DNA of 64,000 bases, taken from positions 3,226,501 through 3,290,500 of the forward strand of contig NC_080046.1 in assembly GCF_012489685.1 (NCBI RefSeq), given 5' to 3'. Both the position numbers and the translations under genes were made by a program. The notes under the pieces were generated by a model, which was given only the letters and a program-made list of their open reading frames with translations, had not been told where the DNA came from and ran no database searches. Below, one piece after another: positions 10,195-21,473 of this stretch. Origin of the DNA: Lotus japonicus. Taxonomy: Eukaryota > Streptophyta > Magnoliopsida > Fabales > Fabaceae. Within the stretch, counting starts at the first letter, position 1, and each line of letters opens with the position of its first letter.

Positions 10195-11992
10195 AGATAA
10201 TCTTGTCCTTAGGTACCCACTTTCTGAGTCCTCTTTTGTTAGTTACCCCAGAGGTTCTGATCACCTTGGGTGTCTCAACATAATATTTTAAAGGAATATT
10301 TGCATGATATTTAGTCATAGAGAAAGATCCCTTTTTAAGAGGGTTTTTAGCAATTTTAGCAGGTACAGGATCAGGCAATATGGTACCAGAGGGAACAAAG
10401 CATTCATACAAGGATTTAGCTTTAGACACAGAAGGCTCATTTCTAATTGGTTTAGAATAGCCAATGCCATGCATTCCATTTCTGCTTACGCCATAGATCA
10501 TTGAAGCCATTAAGCTTCTATCCACGCTTTTAGCTAGGAATCTTTGAAAAGACTTTTCATACTTAGATTCATTTCTACAATCAGAGGCATCACAGGCAAC
10601 AATTTCTTCTAACTTAGCAATCTGGTTCTTAAGCACAGAGTTAGAATTGATCAAGGCATGATTATCATTTTTCAAATCAGAAATAATTTTCTCATGTTCA
10701 GAAGGAGTCTTAGAGACAGCAGATAAGTTCTTTTTGAGCTTCTTATGCTTAGACAATAAGGAGTTATACTTATCCATAATATCAGACAATGCATGTTTCA
10801 GTTCAGAGGTAGAGAAAGAAGCGAATACCTCATTTTCATCGTCTGAGTTAGGATCTCCTTCTGATTCTGAGTCAGAGTCAACAGCTTCCTTTGACTCTGC
10901 TTCCTTGTCTTTGACAATTGCCATGAGTCCTTGGACTTCACCATCAGAGTCAACATCCTCTGACTCTGATTCATCAAATGTCACCATCAGACTCTTCTTC
11001 GTCTTGAAGTGCTTCTTTGGCTTCTTGTCTTTCTTCAACTTTGGACAATCACTTTTGTAGTGCCCAGATTCTTTGCACTCAAAACATGTGACTTCCTTGA
11101 TTGAAGACTTCTTCTGGCCTGAGGACTCATACTTTCCTTTTGCCTTTCCAGAGCCTTTGAACTTGCTCTGCCTGTGCTTCCAGATGCGGTTGAGTCTCTT
11201 GGAGATCAGAGTCAGCTCATCTTCATCAGAATCTTCTGATGCTTCTTCAGATTCTTCTTCTTCAGCTTGAAGAGCCTTTGACTTCTCAACCTTAGCCTTT
11301 TCAGATTTGGATTTCAAGGCTATGGACTTTTTCCTCAGATCTTGCATCTCTGAGCGTTTCAGCTCATGGCATTTCAAAATGCTGATGAGTTCTTCTAAAC
11401 TCATATTCTCAACGTCTCTCGTGAGCTCTATTGAAGTCACCAAAGGCATCCAACTTTCAGGAAGACACCTGATGACCCTTATGACATGATCTTTTGTTGT
11501 GTAGCTCTTGTTGAGAGGTCGTATGCCAGCTACAAGCAATTGAAATCTGGAGAACATTTCTTCAATGGACTCATTTGGCTCCATGATGAAGGATTCATAC
11601 TTTTGGATCAAAGACAATGCCTTTGATTCTTTGACTTTCTTGTTTCCTTCATGAGACATCTTCAAAGATTCAAAAATGCCTTTAGCAAACTCACGATCTG
11701 TAATCTTCTGGTACTCTTCATAGGAAATAGCACTTAGAAGAATTGCTCTTGCTTTGTGATGTTGTGAGTACAGCTTCTTTTGATCTGCAGTCATCTCTGA
11801 CCTTGGGATCTTCTTGCCATCTTCATCAACTGGACGCTCATAGCCATCCACAATAATATCCCAGAGATCTGCATCGAAACCCAGAAAGAAACTTTCCAGT
11901 CTATCTTTCCAATATTCGAACCTTTGACCATCGAACATAGGAGGCTTTGCGTTGTAACCATCTCTTTGAGTTTCACTGGTGGTGGCAGCCAT
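10082..11992 (-). CDS. gag: Sirevirus gag
   Basis: Starts [20 protein letters not shown] about 70 bp after the primer binding site. Residues about 15-230 match the copia-type gag core ([33 protein letters not shown]). Acidic and lysine-rich linkers follow, then one CCHC zinc knuckle [14 protein letters not shown] at about residues 301-314. A second acidic stretch and a coiled-coil-like segment ([19 protein letters not shown]) come after. At over 600 residues it is long for copia gag, as in Sireviruses. The last part overlaps the start of pol in another frame, so the true gag end probably precedes 10082. Only about 110 nt overlap. Confidence 0.88.
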   Translation of the reverse strand: MAATTSETQRDGYNAKPPMFDGQRFEYWKDRLESFFLGFDADLWDIIVDGYERPVDEDGKKIPRSEMTADQKKLYSQHHKARAILLSAISYEEYQKITDREFAKGIFESLKMSHEGNKKVKESKALSLIQKYESFIMEPNESIEEMFSRFQLLVAGIRPLNKSYTTKDHVIRVIRCLPESWMPLVTSIELTRDVENMSLEELISILKCHELKRSEMQDLRKKSIALKSKSEKAKVEKSKALQAEEEESEEASEDSDEDELTLISKRLNRIWKHRQSKFKGSGKAKGKYESSGQKKSSIKEVTCFECKESGHYKSDCPKLKKDKKPKKHFKTKKSLMVTFDESESEDVDSDGEVQGLMAIVKDKEAESKEAVDSDSESEGDPNSDDENEVFASFSTSELKHALSDIMDKYNSLLSKHKKLKKNLSAVSKTPSEHEKIISDLKNDNHALINSNSVLKNQIAKLEEIVACDASDCRNESKYEKSFQRFLAKSVDRSLMASMIYGVSRNGMHGIGYSKPIRNEPSVSKAKSLYECFVPSGTILPDPVPAKIAKNPLKKGSFSMTKYHANIPLKYYVETPKVIRTSGVTNKRGLRKWVPKDKIIYVADILDSSTETPIMVSGQWMLASHDGRKAYVPRAET

Positions 11993-12050
11993 TGTTTTTC
12001 ACACCGGCCCGGATCACTGAACACTGTTAGGTGTGGTAATCAGAACTTGC

Positions 12051-12062
12051 GCTCTGATACCA
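12051..12062 (-). promoter_or_regulatory. Sirevirus primer binding site
   Basis: Read on the minus strand: TGGTATCAGAGC, complementary to the 3' end of plant initiator-methionine tRNA. It lies two bases inside the 5' LTR, which fixes the direction of the element. Confidence 0.93.
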
Positions 12063-12064
12063 AT

Positions 12065-13280
12065 TGAAGGTATGAAAAACGGTAGAAAGGGGGGGTTTGA
12101 ATAACGTTTTCAGAACAAAACTTCCACCTTAAAGATTTTGACAAATCTTTCGAGAACTTAAGTGCTAAAGATAAGAGATAGAAAAGCACACAAGGATTTT
12201 ATCCTGGTTCACTTGATAAATCACTCAAGCTACTCCAGTCCACCCGTTAAGGTGATTTCTTCCTTCTTAGAATGAAGGCAATCCACTAATCAGGTAAGAG
12301 TTACAACTGCACTTGAAACCTACAAGTGACTAACAATTACACTGACTTAGCTCACACTAAGATTCACTCTCTTAGTCTTCTCTAGGATCCGATCAACCTT
12401 GATCTCCTAAAGGAACTAAACAAACTGTTTATCAAAGAATTGTTTACAAGAGATTTGCTTCTAAAAAGCTAATAGTAAACACAATGAATTTCAGATGAAA
12501 GAAAGCTTAGAATATTTTGAATATGTCTTGCGCGTATGTATTGCTTCTCTGTATTCTAGCCGCTTATTTCAATCTTCAGCCTCTATATATACTCCAAGGA
12601 TTAGGGTTGAGCGTTGCATGGGAAATGCTACCGTTGGAGGGCAGTTCTGGAAAATCCAGCTTCTGCTGTGGCTGAGAACATTAGGTAGGTCGTCAGGAAG
12701 GTACACTTGCTTTTGTACTTGGATAGCGACTTGACCTTTTAACCTAGGAGACTTCTGATCAGAGGAATACTTCATATTGGAACTTGTGAAGCCGGTTGAT
12801 CAGAGTCAGAGGGAAAGCACAGATCCTCTGACCATTGTATCTTCTGATTCTGAACTCAGAGGGAAGAACATGGCCTTCAGAGTTTCTTGCTTCTGGACTT
12901 CAGAGTTTCCACTATTCAGCTTCTGGATCTTCAGAGTCTTCTACACCATCAGAACATCTGAACCTTCAGTGTTTCTTGGTTATCAGAACTTCTGGATCTT
13001 CAGAGCTTCTAGCGACTGAGTCCACATCAGAGTTTGTATAGCTTCAGAACTTCTGAAGCTTTTCCACTGTTCATACTGAACATGGTGAATGCGAAAGCGT
13101 TGCTTGGGTTACCCTTTATACACAGTGCTTCTGATTTGTGTGAGATTGAGTTGAGGTCAGAGCCTGTAAATAGCACACTCAGAAAAACACGTTAGAGTAC
13201 CACAATTGTTCATATCAAAAGGTTAACTTGTAATCATCAAAACATAGAGTTGTACTACTAGATCAAAACTTGATCTTACA
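12065..13280 (-). repeat. 5' LTR of the Sirevirus
   Basis: 1216 bp, TG...CA. On the minus strand it contains the TATA-like sequence GTATATATAGAG (12581-12592), the likely promoter. It differs from the left copy by two substitutions and a two-base homopolymer change. At a commonly used grass rate of 1.3e-8 per site per year, two substitutions would mean insertion within about the last 0.1 million years. That figure is approximate. Confidence 0.93.
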
Positions 13281-14540
13281 GTTTGTGCTTGTTATTGTCG
13301 GAGGACATGACTATTCTAGTTATTCACTCTTGGTTGAAACATATTCTTGTTTTTATTGCTCACCCTTCCTCTCAAACCCAGATGCAGGTTCTAGGCGTCT
13401 ATGGCTTCCTAGAGGAGAGGCATAAGCACTGTACGTGGGAGATGATCCACCATTTTTGGCCTGATGATCGGGTCCATTAGATCTGTGTTTGGGACTTTAA
13501 TGACATCTTGGACCCCTCAGATAAGCTTGAGGGGGATTTTAACTTAGTTCATTTGCAAAATGTTCTCCGCAATTATTCAGATTGTGGCTTGCATAACGCT
13601 TGTTTCTCTATCTATCATTTTACTTGGTCAAATAAATTGTCGATGCCATACACAATTGAAGAGAGACTGGACTTTGCGCTTGTAAATGATAGTTGGTTTT
13701 CTCTTTGGTCGGTAACAGAACTGGCTCATCTCCCGCGCGCTTCTACTTAGATCATAATCATATTTTAGTTTTTTGTGGGACTCATAGACGCCATGAGGAC
13801 GACAGTCATGAGCATATGTTTTGTTTTGAGGAAATGCTGCTCCGGAATGGAGACGAGTATGCTGAGATTTTTGTTGAGACCTAGTCTTTGGAGAGTTCAG
13901 AACTTGGAGCTAAAATTTCTTGGGTTGGGAGTGCCCTGGGCAGCTTGGGGAGACAAAAGTTTTGGGATATCCCAAAAAAAATTCTAACGGAAAAGTTCAT
14001 TTGCCGGTTCTTTTGAGGCAGGAGCAAACACTAGAGGTTGTTTCATCCGTTTAGGACATAGAGTGTGATCTTGATAGTTTGCTCGAGTTGGAGCAAATTT
14101 TGTGGAGTCAGCTTTCTCGGGCATTTTGGCTAAATAATGGTGACAATAATACCAAACTTTTCATCAGAAGGCTACTCAGCGGAGGAAACCCAACTTGATT
14201 AATGAGATTGCTGACGATGGAAGAAGGAAGTGGTATGAGGATAAGGTCATCTCCAAGGTATTGGAGGGATACTTTTCCGACCTATTTTGCTCAACCAATC
14301 CTTACAACTTTGTTGGGTCACCTCTTTGGTAGTTAATCGTGTAACTTCTAAGCATTTGGAGTTGTTGGCTTCCCTCTTTTCTTGGGAGGAAGTGGAGGAT
14401 GCTCTCTTTTAGATGCATCCAACAAAGGCCTCCGAGGTGGATCGCATCCCTGACTTATTTTACTAGTGCTTTCGAAATATTATTTGTGATGATGTGGCTT
14501 TCATTTTCCTTGAAATTCTAAAGAGCAGAGGCTCCAAAAG
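13281..14540 (+). pseudogene. LINE-A, right part: endonuclease and start of RT (decayed)
   Basis: Continues the LINE broken at 1184. Recognisable pieces: VLGVYGFLEERHKH, a WDFNDILDPSDK stretch that is the endonuclease GDFN-type motif, and FTWSN with a following ERLDFALVND segment, the typical plant LINE endonuclease C-terminal half. From about 14370 the fragments SWEEVEDALF and HPTKASEVDRIPDLFY correspond to the region just before the RT domain. There are several stops and frame changes. The sequence loses similarity at about 14540, before the RT catalytic motifs, so this copy lacks its 3' end. Confidence 0.65.
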
Positions 14541-16379
14541 TTTGATTTGTTAGATCTAATTTCATAATTCCAAGTTTTGATGATGTAAATAAAATACTAT
14601 AAGTTTTGAAATAGTATCCTTGGAACTTTCAACAAAATTCATATCAATTTCAAAGTAAAGCCAAGTATTAATGTGTTTTACAAAGTCAAAATACTTTAGA
14701 ACATAAGACCACTAACTTTCATAAATATTTCAGAATTCTATAGATACACTAAGCTGCAACTTCATCGAAAGTATTGTGCATTAAAAACTTTATAAATTTT
14801 TAACATGAATGTATTTTCTTATAAAATATTCCACCTAGTGAAAGTTTGAAAGTATTGATCTTCTATGCAAGAATCGGTGAAAATTGAAAAAGGAAGAAAT
14901 CAAGAAAAGGGGTAGAAAGTGAGTATCATAATCTCATAAAATTGTGGCTCAAACTGGGGAATTAAGGAGTCATTTTAGAAATTGGAGGGATTTTAAAAAA
15001 CCAATGAGAGAACTGAGAAGGGTTGATGGCTAGATGAGGAGGAGAATAAAAAAAAGGAAGATAAAACCCAGGAAAGCAGTGGACGCGTGAGAAACACCGC
15101 ATGAGAAGATTAGAGAGAGACACGGAATAGTTTTGAAAAAATATGACGTGACTATGTGAGAAAGAGAGTTTGAGTGTCCCACTTCGAAGGTGAGGCTTCC
15201 AAATTATTAGATAACAGTGTGGATGGGTAGATGTAGGCGAAGCGGGATAGATTTAAAAAAAAATGAAATTAAGCAAATTACAAGCATCTCCATCCATAGT
15301 TTCTTATTTTGCTTTTTTAAACACTAGTCATTTGGGCCCGTATTGCCACATAAGATATAAGCAACTTATAAGAATATGAAACAAACTTTTTTCAAACCAT
15401 GATTTTTTATTTTATTTTTTGGGCCCCACAATATCACATATATTTATCATTTTTATACTAATTGATGAATGTGTGAAAAAAATAATATTTTAATCTAAGA
15501 TCCCAAAAAGTAAAGTTCCTTATGCAATGAACTGTTTCTTTCTTATGGCAAAGCAGTAAATTCATAAGTGAAATTAACACTAAAGGTAAAACAATGAACA
15601 TGAACAAAGCATTAACATGAAAAACATGAACATGAAAAAGCAATCTAGCTATATAGAAGGAAGATGGTCTTTTTTTAATGAAAAATGTTACTTTCAAACT
15701 ATAGGATCTCTACAAGATATTAAAAGAATGTGATAACATCACAACTTTTCCAGCACCTGAGCATTAGCTTAATTACAAGAAATGGTGAACAAAAGAATAC
15801 CTTGAGATATTTCTACACACATATATCCCTGTCAACCCAAAACCCAGCTATTCAAAACCACAAAGTTTCAGAGCCTTTGCTCCATAACTATCCACGCCAA
15901 ACTAACAAAAGAATTCAAAGAAGTCAAAAAATCAGTGTTTAACTAGGCATTTTGGTCATATTTCAATGACCATCTAAAAGCCCTGTAAAATATTATCAAT
16001 TTGTATCATTGTGATTCACTCTTCTCCGGAACTTCCAGTTGAGTTGGTAAGAGTCTAAGAGATTAGAAGCTTCCTTGGGGAGGTTGCTTGGCACCCGTAG
16101 CCGATTCATCATCGAACAGGGTCTTGATAGAATACTAAATGTAAGAATGCTTTCAGTGTTCACTTCACTTCAAAATGCAAGAATACTATCCAGTTTTCCC
16201 TCTACGTATTTAAAATATTGTTTACCAACTGCATTTCTTAATGGAGTTGGACTGGTTTTGGTGAACTTGTTAGAAACAAACTGACATAAACTAAAAGAGG
16301 TAATAAGGAAAATAATATAATAACTTGCCACCTCTTTATGCTCCCTGCCACAAGAAACTTAAGTCTTATAACAGACTAT
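14541..16379. other. Unassigned, AT-rich, no gene recognised
   Basis: No reading frame with recognisable motifs. A tract beginning TGTTAGATCTAATTTC near 14546 has the look of an LTR start, but I cannot find a matching end. The phrase AGCATCTCCATCCATAG near 15285 resembles openings of plant MITEs, again without a visible partner. Confidence 0.3.
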
Positions 16380-16480
16380 CACTAAAAAAAAAATTGTCAT
16401 TTAGGGGGTTTTTAGCGGGTTTTAGTAACCCCGCAAATGTCGTTAATTTTTAATATAATAATTTTTAGTAACCCCCTAAT
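16380..16480 (+). mobile_element. Possible CACTA transposon terminus
   Basis: CACTAAAAAAAAAATTGTC followed by GGGGGTTTTTAGCGGG and inverted GTAACCCC blocks. This resembles the end and subterminal repeats of plant CACTA (En/Spm) elements. No opposite end or transposase is visible, so it may be a fragment or chance. Confidence 0.3.
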
Positions 16481-16896
16481 TAACTTGCTGAATTTTCCTA
16501 ATTTTCCCTCGTTTTATATCAGATTCCTTTTCCTAATTCCCTCTCTCACGACTCACACCTTTCATGTCTCTACAACTCTCATCTCTCTGCAACTCTCACC
16601 TCTCTGCATCTTTCTTCTCTCGATTCCACTATAATTCCAAGGTTCTATATCTATGAAATGACTAAATTCTAAGCCAATAGAGGGAAATTTTAATTGCTAA
16701 ATCAGTGGAGGCAAAATATGGTTGTGGATTCTCTATTCCAGCAGCATATTTCCTGTAGTTTAATTCTTATGGCTTGAGGTTTCGTTTTTCTGCAAAACTG
16801 GAGTGTTTTTGTTTTCCCTGCATTATAACTTGAAGTTCTATGAACTGTATGATAACGAAGGAAGGAAAGAATCCTGAAAAAATGGCTCAATTTATC

Positions 16897-16974
16897 ATGT
16901 TTGAGACTCTTAATGTGTCATCATTTTCTTGTTGGGCCAAATAAGGGTTGAGTTTGAACTTGTCAATGTTTGAG
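16897..16974 (+). repeat. Isolated unit of the tandem array that LINE-B interrupts
   Basis: Contains TTTGAGACTCTTAATG, GGGCCAAATAAGGGTTGAG and TTGTCAATGTTTGAG, the same unit that recurs many times at 25701-26586. Its place just beyond the LINE-B poly(A) end indicates that the LINE inserted into this array. Confidence 0.6.
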
Positions 16975-17331
16975 TTTCTTTTTTCTTTTTTTTGTCAATA
17001 ATCAAACTTCATTGATTAAAACGGGCCAAGGCCCAAGCAAATGCAAGCTGAAGTGCTGAAACAAAAGGCCTAAAAGATGAAAACGAAAACACACAAGGCC
17101 TAACAGCACTAGAATCTCGAAAGCCAACAGGCAAAGAGACAAAAAGCACGTGAAAAATCTTAAAAGATGAAAACCAGTTAAGGCATTCCACATGAAGACA
17201 ACCAACCAAAGTGGGGAGTGCAACGTTAGTCAAAGCAATAATGGAAGGGCATCTCTAGATTTGAGAACCACAATTGGAATTCATTCCCCAAGGAGATGAA
17301 GCTCTCCTTCAACTGCAAAGCCCCCTGTAAT

Positions 17332-20300
17332 TCACGGTGGCTGGTATCGGGGCTGAGGTCGGACAGCGCTGGAACTGGCAGAGGCAAAAACAGAGGTGAG
17401 CTCTCTAACTGTGTTTGTGTTTGAGTACCAGAGCTGCTCTCCTGCTAACAAGGTTGTTTCTTCATTTCTTTGCTCCCTGGTTCGAACTCTGAATTCTTGA
17501 GAGCCCATCTTGTCTTTTCTCAAAGCATCCTTGAGCTCAATCGGTTGGTTCCAAGTCCAGTATGGGGGAAGTTTTCCATTTTGAGCTAATTTAGCCAGGG
17601 TGTGGGCACTTTTGTTTCCAGATCTTGGTGTCCAGGTAAAGCTCCACTCCACTTGATCTTTTTTCCAGTTTAAGATGTCCTGGATGATGCTATGTACCTC
17701 ACCCAATTTCCTTAATTGATTGCATGCTTCCACTAGTTGCAGGTTGTCAGATTCAAAAATAACTTTGGAGAAGTCCATGTTGATTGCTGCTAATACCGCT
17801 TCCCTTAGAGCAAAAGCTTCTACAATGATTGGTTTGGTGGACAAGCTACGTTTTGTAGCTCCCCAAGTAAGATCACCCTTGTCATCTCTGAAAATTACAC
17901 CCGTCCAAGCCTGGTTTCTCTGTTTGTTGATCCCTGCATCTGTGTTACACTTTAGATAACCCCTCAGGGGTCTCTTCCATAACTTACTACAATTTGATCT
18001 CCCAGGATTTTGATGAGGTTTTTCTTCGGTTGAATTCTGTTCCATAAATTCCTTGTGTGCTCTGTTTATGTTTCCTAAACAGAGCAGAGGGTTTGGCTTT
18101 CCATTCTTGAAGGTTGAATTGTTCCTAATTTTCCACATTTCCCAAAGGGTGAAACCTAAATAGGCAATAGCTTCTTCAGCCCCCTGTGATCTCTCCTTCA
18201 AGATTTCTACCCTTCTTTCAAACCAGAGAGCAAAGAGTGCAGTATCCATGTTTGGCACATCGAATTGAAGGATCCCACCAAACCAAACAGGGAGTGTCCA
18301 TTGACATTTGAAGAAGCAGTGTTTTATGTCTTCCTCCCTCTCTTCACAAATTGGGCAAAGGCTATCCCTGGAGCAACCTCTGTTATTGAGATTTTTCTTT
18401 AAAGGGACAGCATTGTGGCAAAGCTTCCACAAGAAAACCTTTACTTTGTGAGGGAGCTTCGCGCTCCAGATAGTTCTCCATAACAGCTTAGAGGGGCTCG
18501 AAGAGGATGAAGCTCTGAGCTCGAGGGGGGTTTTCTCCTCTTTTGCTTGTTTATAGCCAGATTTAACTGCATAGGTACCACAAATCCTATATGGCCAAAT
18601 TAGTTCATTTCTGCCTTCTGTCATCCTGAAAGGTGTCTGGAGAACTTTGCTCACTTCTGTGCTAGGGAGCAGTCGTCGTACCTTGCCGTTGTCCCATGAG
18701 TTAGAGCCCCTGTCTATGAGAGTGTTTACCTTTGTCACAACTGGACCCCCTCTTAGGAGCATATTAGCTGCAACCCATTTTTGGCCCATAATGTTTACAG
18801 CTCTCCCATCTCCAATAGCCCATTGACCATGATTGAGAATTAGATTCCTGCCATGTAGGATGCTGGACCAGATCCAGGATACTTGTCTTTTCTGTTTTAC
18901 TTGGAGGAAGTTGTTTTGTGGAAAATAGATTCCCCTTAGAATCTGAACCCAGAAGGATTGGGGCTCTTGAGTGATTCTCCAAGCTTGTTTTGCAAGGTGA
19001 GCTTGGTTCATTGTTTCACAGTCTTTAAATCCCATTCCCCCCTCTTCCTTGCTGTAAGTAAGAAGCTCCCACTTCCTCCAGTGGATTCCCCTCTGTTTTT
19101 TCCCTTTCCACCAGAATTGAGCAATTTTTGCGCACATTTGAGAACAGAAAGTTTTGAGGAATTTCAGTATTGACATTGCATAGGTAGGGATAGCCTCTAG
19201 GACTGCTTTAATGAGGGTTTCCTTGCCTGCCTGGTTTAAGAGGTTGCCCTTCCACCCTTGAATTTTGTTTAGAATTTTCTCTTTAATCCAGTTGAGGGAT
19301 CTAGACTTGGATCTAACCCATTCAGCAGGCATGCCCAAGTACAGTTCAGGTTTGTCCCACACTTGAATACCAAGAATTTTTGCCAGATCTGATTTCCTTC
19401 TCGGTTGTAGACCTCTACCTTCCAAAAGGCCAGATTTTTTAATATTAATTCTTTGCCCCGAGGCCTTTGAGAAATTGTCCAAAATCTTTTGGATTTGGAA
19501 GAGTTCCCCTTCATCAGCTTTAGCAAATAGGATGGCATCATCGGCGAAAAAAAGGTGGGTAAGGGTAGGGCAGTCTGGGGCTAATTGGAAACCCTTAAGG
19601 ATACCATTTTTCAGACCCTGATTGAGCATATTGGAGAGAATATCCATGGCCAAGATGAAGAGATAGGGTGAGAGGGGGTCCCCTAGTCTCAAACCCCTTT
19701 CTGGGTGGAGTTTCTCACATATTACACCATTAACTTTATATCTGTAGCTGACTCCCTTCACTAGTTGCATAACCAGGTAGATCCAATCTTCACTGAAACC
19801 AAAGGTCCTTAGGGTGTGCTCCATAAAATCTCATTCTAATCTGTCATAAGCCTTGTTCATATCAAGTTTTATAATGACTTGATCATCTCTTCTTGGGCCC
19901 GGTTTTTTATTGCAATGAAAAGCCTCTTGACCCACTATCAAGTTATCCTGAATCTGTCTTCCCCCAATGAATGCACTTTGGAAAGGAGAGATGAGAGAGT
20001 TCATGGAGCCTTTTAGCCTAGTGACCATGATTCTTGCAATAATTTTGTATAGAAAAGTGCAGCAGCTGATTGGTCTAAAATGGGAACAAATTTCGGGGTG
20101 ATTAATCTTTGGGATCAAGGAGACAACTGTTTCATTTACTTGCTCAGGAATGGCCCCTGTTGAGAAGAAGAGTTGGACAGAGTTGCAAACTTCAAATTGG
20201 ATCACTTCCCAATTCTTTTGGTAAAAAAGTCCATTAAAACGATCAATACCTAGGGCTCTTAGGTCTCCTAACTCAAAAACAACCCTCTTAACCTCCTCAC

Positions 20301-20880
20301 TTGAAACTGACTCCATGAGTTGTTGGTTTAGAGCGTTTGAAACACATTTTGGGGTGCTGTTTAGGCATACATACAAGAGGTGTTAGATTTGTGGTAGATG
20401 TCTCGGAAGTGATCCTGGACTATTCTACTGATATTGTGCTGACCCTCTACCCACTGATCATGGCTGCCTTTTAGTCTTGCAAAGTGGTTTCTATCTCGCC
20501 TTTGAATAGTAGAAACATGGAAAAATCTAGTGTTCCTATCACCCCATTTTAACCATTTTATTCTTGACCTTTGATTCCAGTATATTTCCTCTTGTTTCCA
20601 TAACGCTTTAATTCTGTCCTGGATTCTTCTCATCCCAGCCCAGCTTTCTGGAGATTGACTTGAGTCTTGGAGCTGTTGAAGCTCTTTTTTCAGAAGCCAA
20701 ATCTCTTGGTCTGCCCTGCGGAACTTGTTGCTGCTCCAAATTTGTAGTCTGTTTCCACAATCATCTACTTTTCCCAGAAGTTTCCCCCAAGCTGACTGAT
20801 CACTTTGGCGGGTAGAATCCTCATCCCAATCTATCTTGATAACCTGGTTGCACTCTTCATCCTCCTCCCAAAAGGCTTCA
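17332..20880 (-). pseudogene. LINE-B ORF2: reverse transcriptase and RNase H (broken)
   Basis: Reads from the insertion point of e1 (EAFWEEDEE) through the linker into RT (LIPKINHPEICSHFRPIS, QSAFIGGRQIQDN, IKLDMNKAYDRLE, then RGLRLGDPLSPYLFILAMD and the active-site FFADDAILFAK near 19527-19555). Next comes the zinc-binding zf-RVT region (FLWKLCHNAVPL ... CPICEEREEDIKHCFF, 18300-18450) and a C-terminal RNase H (CNTDAGIN, FESDNLQLVEACNQL, about 17600-17950). Lesions seen: a TGA at 19831-19833 inside RT and a frame change near 20365. The remaining 830 codons are open, so the decay is recent. The family is the plant L1-type clade with RVT_3 RNase H. Confidence 0.9.
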
Positions 20881-20884
20881 TATC
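20880..20884. repeat. Target site duplication of e1, left
   Basis: ATATC, repeated exactly at 25276-25280 after the right LTR. It proves that 20885-25275 inserted as a unit into LINE-B. Confidence 0.93.
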
Positions 20885-21145
20885 TGGACTGGGCGAGCCC
20901 CTAGAGGGGCAACGCCCAGCGTATAGCCCGCCCCGAGGCGAGGCCCTGGCCTTAAGTTGGGCCTCAGCCTTGGAGGCCCAATTAGCCCAATAGGTAGTGC
21001 CCAAGCTCTATAAATAGGAGGTAGTTACCAATTGTGGGGAACTTTTTGGCTCACTTTATGAAATAGCACATGAAATTCAGCATTCTCATTCTCTCACTTT
21101 AGCACATTCTTCCACTCTCTAGGTACTATCCCTTTCTTCAATGTT
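20885..21145 (+). repeat. e1 left LTR, 3' end missing
   Basis: 261 bp that I find identical to the first 261 bp of the right LTR (25002-25262). The last 13 bp, including the terminal CA, are gone and are replaced by internal sequence from 21146. It contains CTCTATAAATAG, the LTR TATA box. Confidence 0.9.
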
Positions 21146-21473
21146 TCAAGAATGGAGGCCGTTTATCCCTTTGTGGAAAACGTCTAAAGTCTTGGCGGTG
21201 AAGTACCAAGCAACAAGCCCTAGTTAAAACTAATGCACGAAGTCGTTAGGCGTAATTCAATCACATGACGCGTGAAAAAATAGCGCAAGATATAAGGTCG
21301 GCGAATGAATAAGAATCCGGTGACCAAAAAATGTTTGGCGAAAGCATTCCAACATAATTTACAAAATATTCAACGGCGATATAAAAACTATGGCGAAAGG
21401 TTTCTTGCATATATGAATGACGGAAAAGTGCATTACAAGAGGGCAGTAAAGGCTAAGTAAAATTAAAATTACA
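21146..21473. other. e1 internal non-coding segment
   Basis: Corresponds to about 58370-58789 of e2, with the shared block GGCCGTTTATCCCTTTGTGG and following text. Nothing coding is seen. Confidence 0.7.

Larger units (their letters stand above)
1184..13280 (-). mobile_element. Ty1/copia Sirevirus-type retrotransposon with extra ORFs
   Basis: A 12.1 kb element on the minus strand. Its LTRs begin TG and end CA and are almost identical. Order along its own transcript: LTR (12065-13280), primer binding site matching initiator-methionine tRNA, gag, pol in the order protease-integrase-RT-RNase H (copia order), a large additional ORF, a region with repeated polypurine motifs, then the 3' LTR (1184-2401). 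The flanking pentamers ATTTG (1179-1183) and GTTTG (13281-13285) agree at four of five positions and are taken as a slightly changed target duplication. Length, long gag, extra ORF and multiple polypurine tracts fit Sireviruses (SIRE/Maximus lineage). One stop in RNase H is the only obvious lesion in pol. Confidence 0.93.
16975..20884 (-). mobile_element. LINE-B, 3' part (RT, RNase H, poly(A) end)
   Basis: Minus-strand non-LTR retrotransposon. Its poly(A) tail appears as a T-rich run at 16975-16993 on the plus strand. It continues past the inserted gypsy element e1 at 25276. The 5' end is truncated inside the endonuclease near 25700, as is usual for LINEs. Confidence 0.88.

Noticed and set aside
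14546..15260. Solo LTR starting TGTTAGATC
   Set aside because: No matching CA end or target duplication was found.
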